This document shows positions 11,921 to 14,401 of a DNA stretch of 14,401 nucleotides, piece after piece. The DNA is from G020353235 sp035528295 (lineage in GTDB: Bacteria > Chloroflexota > Dehalococcoidia > Dehalococcoidales > JAUYDJ01). The notes under the pieces were generated by a model. That model searched no databases, was not told where the DNA came from, and saw only the letters and a list, made by a program, of their open reading frames with translations. The DNA lies in assembly GCA_035528295.1 (NCBI GenBank), contig DATKYY010000053.1, positions 1 through 14,401 on the forward strand, in the 5' to 3' direction. Each line of letters begins with the position of its first letter. Within the stretch, counting starts at the first letter, position 1. Position numbers and translations under genes: made by a program.

Positions 11921-13096
11921 CTATAGTAACGTCGGGATGTCTTTGCCGACTTCTTCCAGGGTTCTAAGCCTGCCCGCAGCCTCTTCTTCTCTCCGTTTGA
12001 ACTCGGGGATGAGAGTGGTTGATCTGCTATAGTACTCCCTGACCTTGTCCACATTGCTCAATCCGGACAGGATCAGGGTAACCTCGACAGAGGTTCTCTC
12101 CCGGGGGTAGTCACCATTCCTGATGGTAGCCTCCGGAGCAATACCTCTCAGATAGTCACCAAGTTCCTTAACCAGGTCCATATTCATTTCTTTATGCGGG
12201 GCTGATAGAAGATATAGTGCCCGGCTGGCATCGGCGCAATCGCAGGTAATGGAAAGCTCGCTCATCGCTTCATCCATTGCCTGGATTCCCTTGTGGATTT
12301 CGGTGCTCTTGGTTCTGAAGTCAGACTTGCGGGGCAGAGGTAGATTAAACAATGGCACCTCTGTTTGACCGTGACCGATGGTGGTCCAACCGGTCAGGGT
12401 CTGTATGATATCGCCGGCATCGACGGTTTTGGCGCCGATGTATTTGGTTTTCTTCTCCTCACCCGCGCAGAGCAGGTCATAGAACGGCTCCACAATCATT
12501 TCGTTAATCTTGGTAAGGTTATTTCTTAGTGAGAAGTCCTTTCTGATATACCTCTGGTTGTCAATCAGAAATACGGCATCAGCCACCTGATTGACTGATT
12601 TAATGCAGAGCGCGGAGTTATAAATAGCTCTTTCCTCGGTTGACTCTTCATGCTCAAAGGGGAGGATAACCACGGCATATATTGGTTTATCCACGTAGCG
12701 TTCTTTGATGAACTTGGTTAATACCGGCAGTGCCCCTGAGCCAGTGCCACCGCCTGAAGAGGCGATCAGCAAAAAGGCGTCTGATTCATAGAACCGCTTG
12801 GCCCCTCGGATGGCATCGATAACCTTATCACTATCATCTCTGGCTATCTCGGCGCCCAGCTCGTTTATTTTACCGACGCCATGGCCACCGGTCTTTCTGG
12901 TTCCAATCAGGATTCTATGCCGGTAATCAGATTTTATGTAAGACAGCCCGCTCAGGTCAGCCGCATCGGTGTTTACGGCGAAGACACCGGGGGTTATTTC
13001 AATGCGGCGTTGGCTACGTGCCCTTTTATTTATCCGGGCGAATTGGTCGGCAATTCTGCCACCACACTGTCCGAACCCAATCACCACTAATTTCAT
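11921..13096 (-). CDS. Tubulin-superfamily GTPase (FtsZ/CetZ-like), paralogue B
   Basis: First gene of the tandem pair, also exactly 391 residues. It aligns to paralogue A end to end without gaps, with about 242 identical positions (62%) by hand count. Motifs fall at the same positions: GFGQCGGRIAD (7-17), NTD (42-44), KTGGHGVGKINELGAE (68-83), GGGTGSG (115-121, a full tubulin-type G-box), LIDNQRYI (177-184) and the T7 loop VDAGDI (225-230). The most diverged stretches are residues 31-38, 249-269 and 360-385, the last being a variable linker before the shared final DIPTLL. The ATG has GAGGTG 5 nt upstream, and a strong promoter lies about 30 nt farther. Function is inferred to be filament formation in shape, division or membrane remodelling. 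Dehalococcoidia-type genomes would be expected to carry a separate canonical ftsZ, which is not in this window. Confidence 0.9.
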   Translation of the reverse strand: MKLVVIGFGQCGGRIADQFARINKRARSQRRIEITPGVFAVNTDAADLSGLSYIKSDYRHRILIGTRKTGGHGVGKINELGAEIARDDSDKVIDAIRGAKRFYESDAFLLIASSGGGTGSGALPVLTKFIKERYVDKPIYAVVILPFEHEESTEERAIYNSALCIKSVNQVADAVFLIDNQRYIRKDFSLRNNLTKINEMIVEPFYDLLCAGEEKKTKYIGAKTVDAGDIIQTLTGWTTIGHGQTEVPLFNLPLPRKSDFRTKSTEIHKGIQAMDEAMSELSITCDCADASRALYLLSAPHKEMNMDLVKELGDYLRGIAPEATIRNGDYPRERTSVEVTLILSGLSNVDKVREYYSRSTTLIPEFKRREEEAAGRLRTLEEVGKDIPTLL

Positions 13097-13115
13097 TTCC
13101 CACCTCAGTCTTAAA

Positions 13116-13133
13116 TATTTTACCTATTTTACC
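13116..13133. repeat. Tandem 9-bp repeat duplicating the -10 region
   Basis: TATTTTACC at 13116-13124 is immediately repeated at 13125-13133. On the minus strand each copy contains TAAAAT, so there are two candidate -10 boxes 9 bp apart. Only the upstream one (13131-13126) has good spacing to the TTGACA. Confidence 0.55.
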
Positions 13134-13155
13134 CATACAAAGGTAATGATGTCAA
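13126..13155 (-). promoter_or_regulatory. Predicted strong promoter of the tubulin-like pair
   Basis: On the minus strand a perfect TTGACA (13155-13150) and TAAAAT (13131-13126, five of six) are separated by 18 nt. Transcription would start near 13119, giving a leader of about 23 nt that carries GAGGTG before the ATG at 13096. The promoter lies within the 91-nt gap after gap, where I see no convincing terminator. The pair may thus receive both its own and read-through transcription. Confidence 0.7.
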
Positions 13156-13187
13156 TAGCCGATAAGTAACGGGGGTATAATCACTAT

Positions 13188-14201
13188 TTATAACGCTTTA
13201 TCGGCCAAAAAGTTAGCTAAATCAGCCAAACGGCAGCTGTAACCCCACTCATTGTCATACCAGGCCAGCACCTTGACCATGTTGCCGCCGATGACCACGG
13301 TACTGGGGGCATCAAAGATAGCACTGGCCGGGTTGCCCTTAAAATCAATACTGACCAGCTTCTCTTCACAGTACTCCAGTATGCCTTTCATAGGTCCGGC
13401 AGCCGCTTTCTGGAAAGCCTGGTTGACCTGCTTGGTGGTAACCTCTTGGTTTAAATCGGCGACAAAGTCCACGATAGAAACGGTGGCTACCGGTACCCGG
13501 AAGGCAATTCCATCCAGCCTGCCCTTGAGCTCGGGGATAACCACCGCCACCGCCCTGGCGGCACCGGTGGTGGTGGGGATAATGTTCATCGCCGCCGCTC
13601 GAGCCCGGCGCAGGTCTTTATGGTACACATCAAGTATGCTCTGGTCGTTGGTATAGGCGTGAATGGTGCTCATAAGCCCCTTTTCTATGCCGAAGCTCTG
13701 GTGCAGCACCTTAACCACCGGCGCAATACAGTTGGTGGTGCAGGAGGCATTGGAGATAATATGGTGTTTTCGGGGGTCATATTTGTCTTCATTGACGCCG
13801 AGGACAATGGTGATATCTTCGTTTTTGGCCGGGGCGGAGATGAGCACCTTTTTCACACTGCCCTGGCGGTGGGCGGCGGCCTTGGTGGCATCGGTGAAGT
13901 GTCCGGTTGACTCAATCACGATATCTATGCCGTAATCCGGCCACGGGATATTAGCCGGCTCGCGCTCCGCCAGCACCTTTATTTTTTTACCATCAACTAT
14001 GATTGAGTCCTGGCTGGCTTCAACCTCGCCCGGGTAGCGGCCATAGTTGGTGTCCCATTTAAGCAGGTGAGCATTGGTCTCGGTGTCGGTGAGGTCATTG
14101 ATAACGGCTACCGCCAGTTTGCCCTGATAGTACTGGTTAATTGCCCGCAGAGTTGACCGGCCGATGCGCCCGAAGCCGTTAATGCCAATCTTGGTTACCA
14201 T
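13188..14201 (-). CDS. gap: Glyceraldehyde-3-phosphate dehydrogenase, type I
   Basis: Converts glyceraldehyde 3-phosphate, phosphate and NAD to 1,3-bisphosphoglycerate, and the reverse in gluconeogenesis. The 337 residues have standard length. The Rossmann nucleotide-binding motif is INGFGRIGR (7-15). Asp36 in VINDLTD favours NAD over NADP. The catalytic SNASCTTNC (150-158) carries the active Cys154, and His181 (STIHAYT) is the partner base. The phosphate-binding TTTGAARA (210-217) and the C-terminal WYDNEWGYSCR are intact. A GGGGGTG Shine-Dalgarno lies 7 nt before the ATG. It follows eno by 25 nt on the same strand, so the two form a glycolysis/gluconeogenesis operon. No anomaly is seen. Confidence 0.98.
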   Translation of the reverse strand: MVTKIGINGFGRIGRSTLRAINQYYQGKLAVAVINDLTDTETNAHLLKWDTNYGRYPGEVEASQDSIIVDGKKIKVLAEREPANIPWPDYGIDIVIESTGHFTDATKAAAHRQGSVKKVLISAPAKNEDITIVLGVNEDKYDPRKHHIISNASCTTNCIAPVVKVLHQSFGIEKGLMSTIHAYTNDQSILDVYHKDLRRARAAAMNIIPTTTGAARAVAVVIPELKGRLDGIAFRVPVATVSIVDFVADLNQEVTTKQVNQAFQKAAAGPMKGILEYCEEKLVSIDFKGNPASAIFDAPSTVVIGGNMVKVLAWYDNEWGYSCRLADLANFLADKAL

Positions 14202-14226
14202 TTCATCACCCCCTAAGCCGGTTTTC

Positions 14227-14401
14227 CTAAACTATTTTCAGGCTGGCGAATGCCTTAATCCCGGCAAAGCTCGCCTTTTTGCCCAGTTCATCTTCAATGC
14301 TGAGCAGGCGGTTATATTTGGCGGTGCGCTCGGAGCGGCAGGGAGCGCCGGCTTTAATCAGCCCGGTATTCAGACCAACGGCCAGGTCGGCAATGGTGGT
14401 A
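14227..14401 (-). CDS. eno: Enolase, C-terminal fragment (gene continues beyond window)
   Basis: The last 57 codons and TAG stop of enolase, which interconverts 2-phosphoglycerate and phosphoenolpyruvate. The translation contains the diagnostic C-terminal sequence TTIADLAVGLNTG, then LIKAGAPCRSERTAKYNRLL and SIEDELG, as in other bacterial enolases, including the conserved SER-x-AKYN segment. It ends in ASLKIV. The start and the catalytic barrel are outside the window. The stop lies 25 nt before the gap start on the same strand, so the two genes are likely co-transcribed. Confidence 0.95.
   Translation of the reverse strand, partial: TTIADLAVGLNTGLIKAGAPCRSERTAKYNRLLSIEDELGKKASFAGIKAFASLKIV

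Noticed and set aside
10710..13096. Either tubulin-like gene as the main cell-division ftsZ
   Set aside because: The G-loop (GQCGG), GGTGSG box and altered T7 loop differ from canonical FtsZ, and no ftsA, sepF or mur/fts cluster is nearby.

Overview
The window looks like a chromosomal segment of a moderately GC-rich bacterium, most probably a member of the Chloroflexota (Dehalococcoidia-like). That is inferred from the style of the housekeeping proteins, the FtsZ/CetZ-like pair and the AOR/ferredoxin pair. It is not proven by any single marker in the window. No tRNA, rRNA, CRISPR array, insertion sequence or integrase is visible, and no stretch longer than about 115 bases lacks a gene.

Layout. 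Positions 1-8267 are one long minus-strand block of housekeeping genes. Read in the direction of transcription they are dnaX, ybaB, recR, a four-cluster ferredoxin, an aldehyde:ferredoxin oxidoreductase (AOR), recO, lysS and serS (C-terminus cut off by the window edge). Most junctions are tight: dnaX/ybaB overlap by 4 nt, ferredoxin/AOR by 14 nt, AOR and recO are 2 nt apart, and lysS/serS overlap by 1 nt. A redox pair is therefore embedded in an operon of DNA-repair and translation genes. At the far end (13188-14401) gap and the 3' end of eno form a minus-strand glycolytic pair.

Between these lies the most interesting part, 8268-13187. Two plus-strand genes encode wholly helical, charged coiled-coil proteins. 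The first, 570 aa, is built from eighteen 25-residue repeats plus one in-phase 11-residue unit. The second, 162 aa, has related 14+11 spacing. Facing them on the minus strand is a tandem pair of tubulin-superfamily GTPases. Both are 391 aa, they align without gaps at about 62% identity by hand count, and both end in an FtsZ-like DIP(S/T)LL tail. Good sigma70-like promoters precede both coiled-coil genes and the tubulin pair. The short coiled-coil gene's promoter is flanked by a near-perfect inverted repeat.

Hypothesis: the four genes form a cytoskeletal module, with two polymer-forming GTPases and two elongated cytoplasmic partners. I know of no experimentally described system with this composition. 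The functional link is inferred only from proximity and protein architecture.
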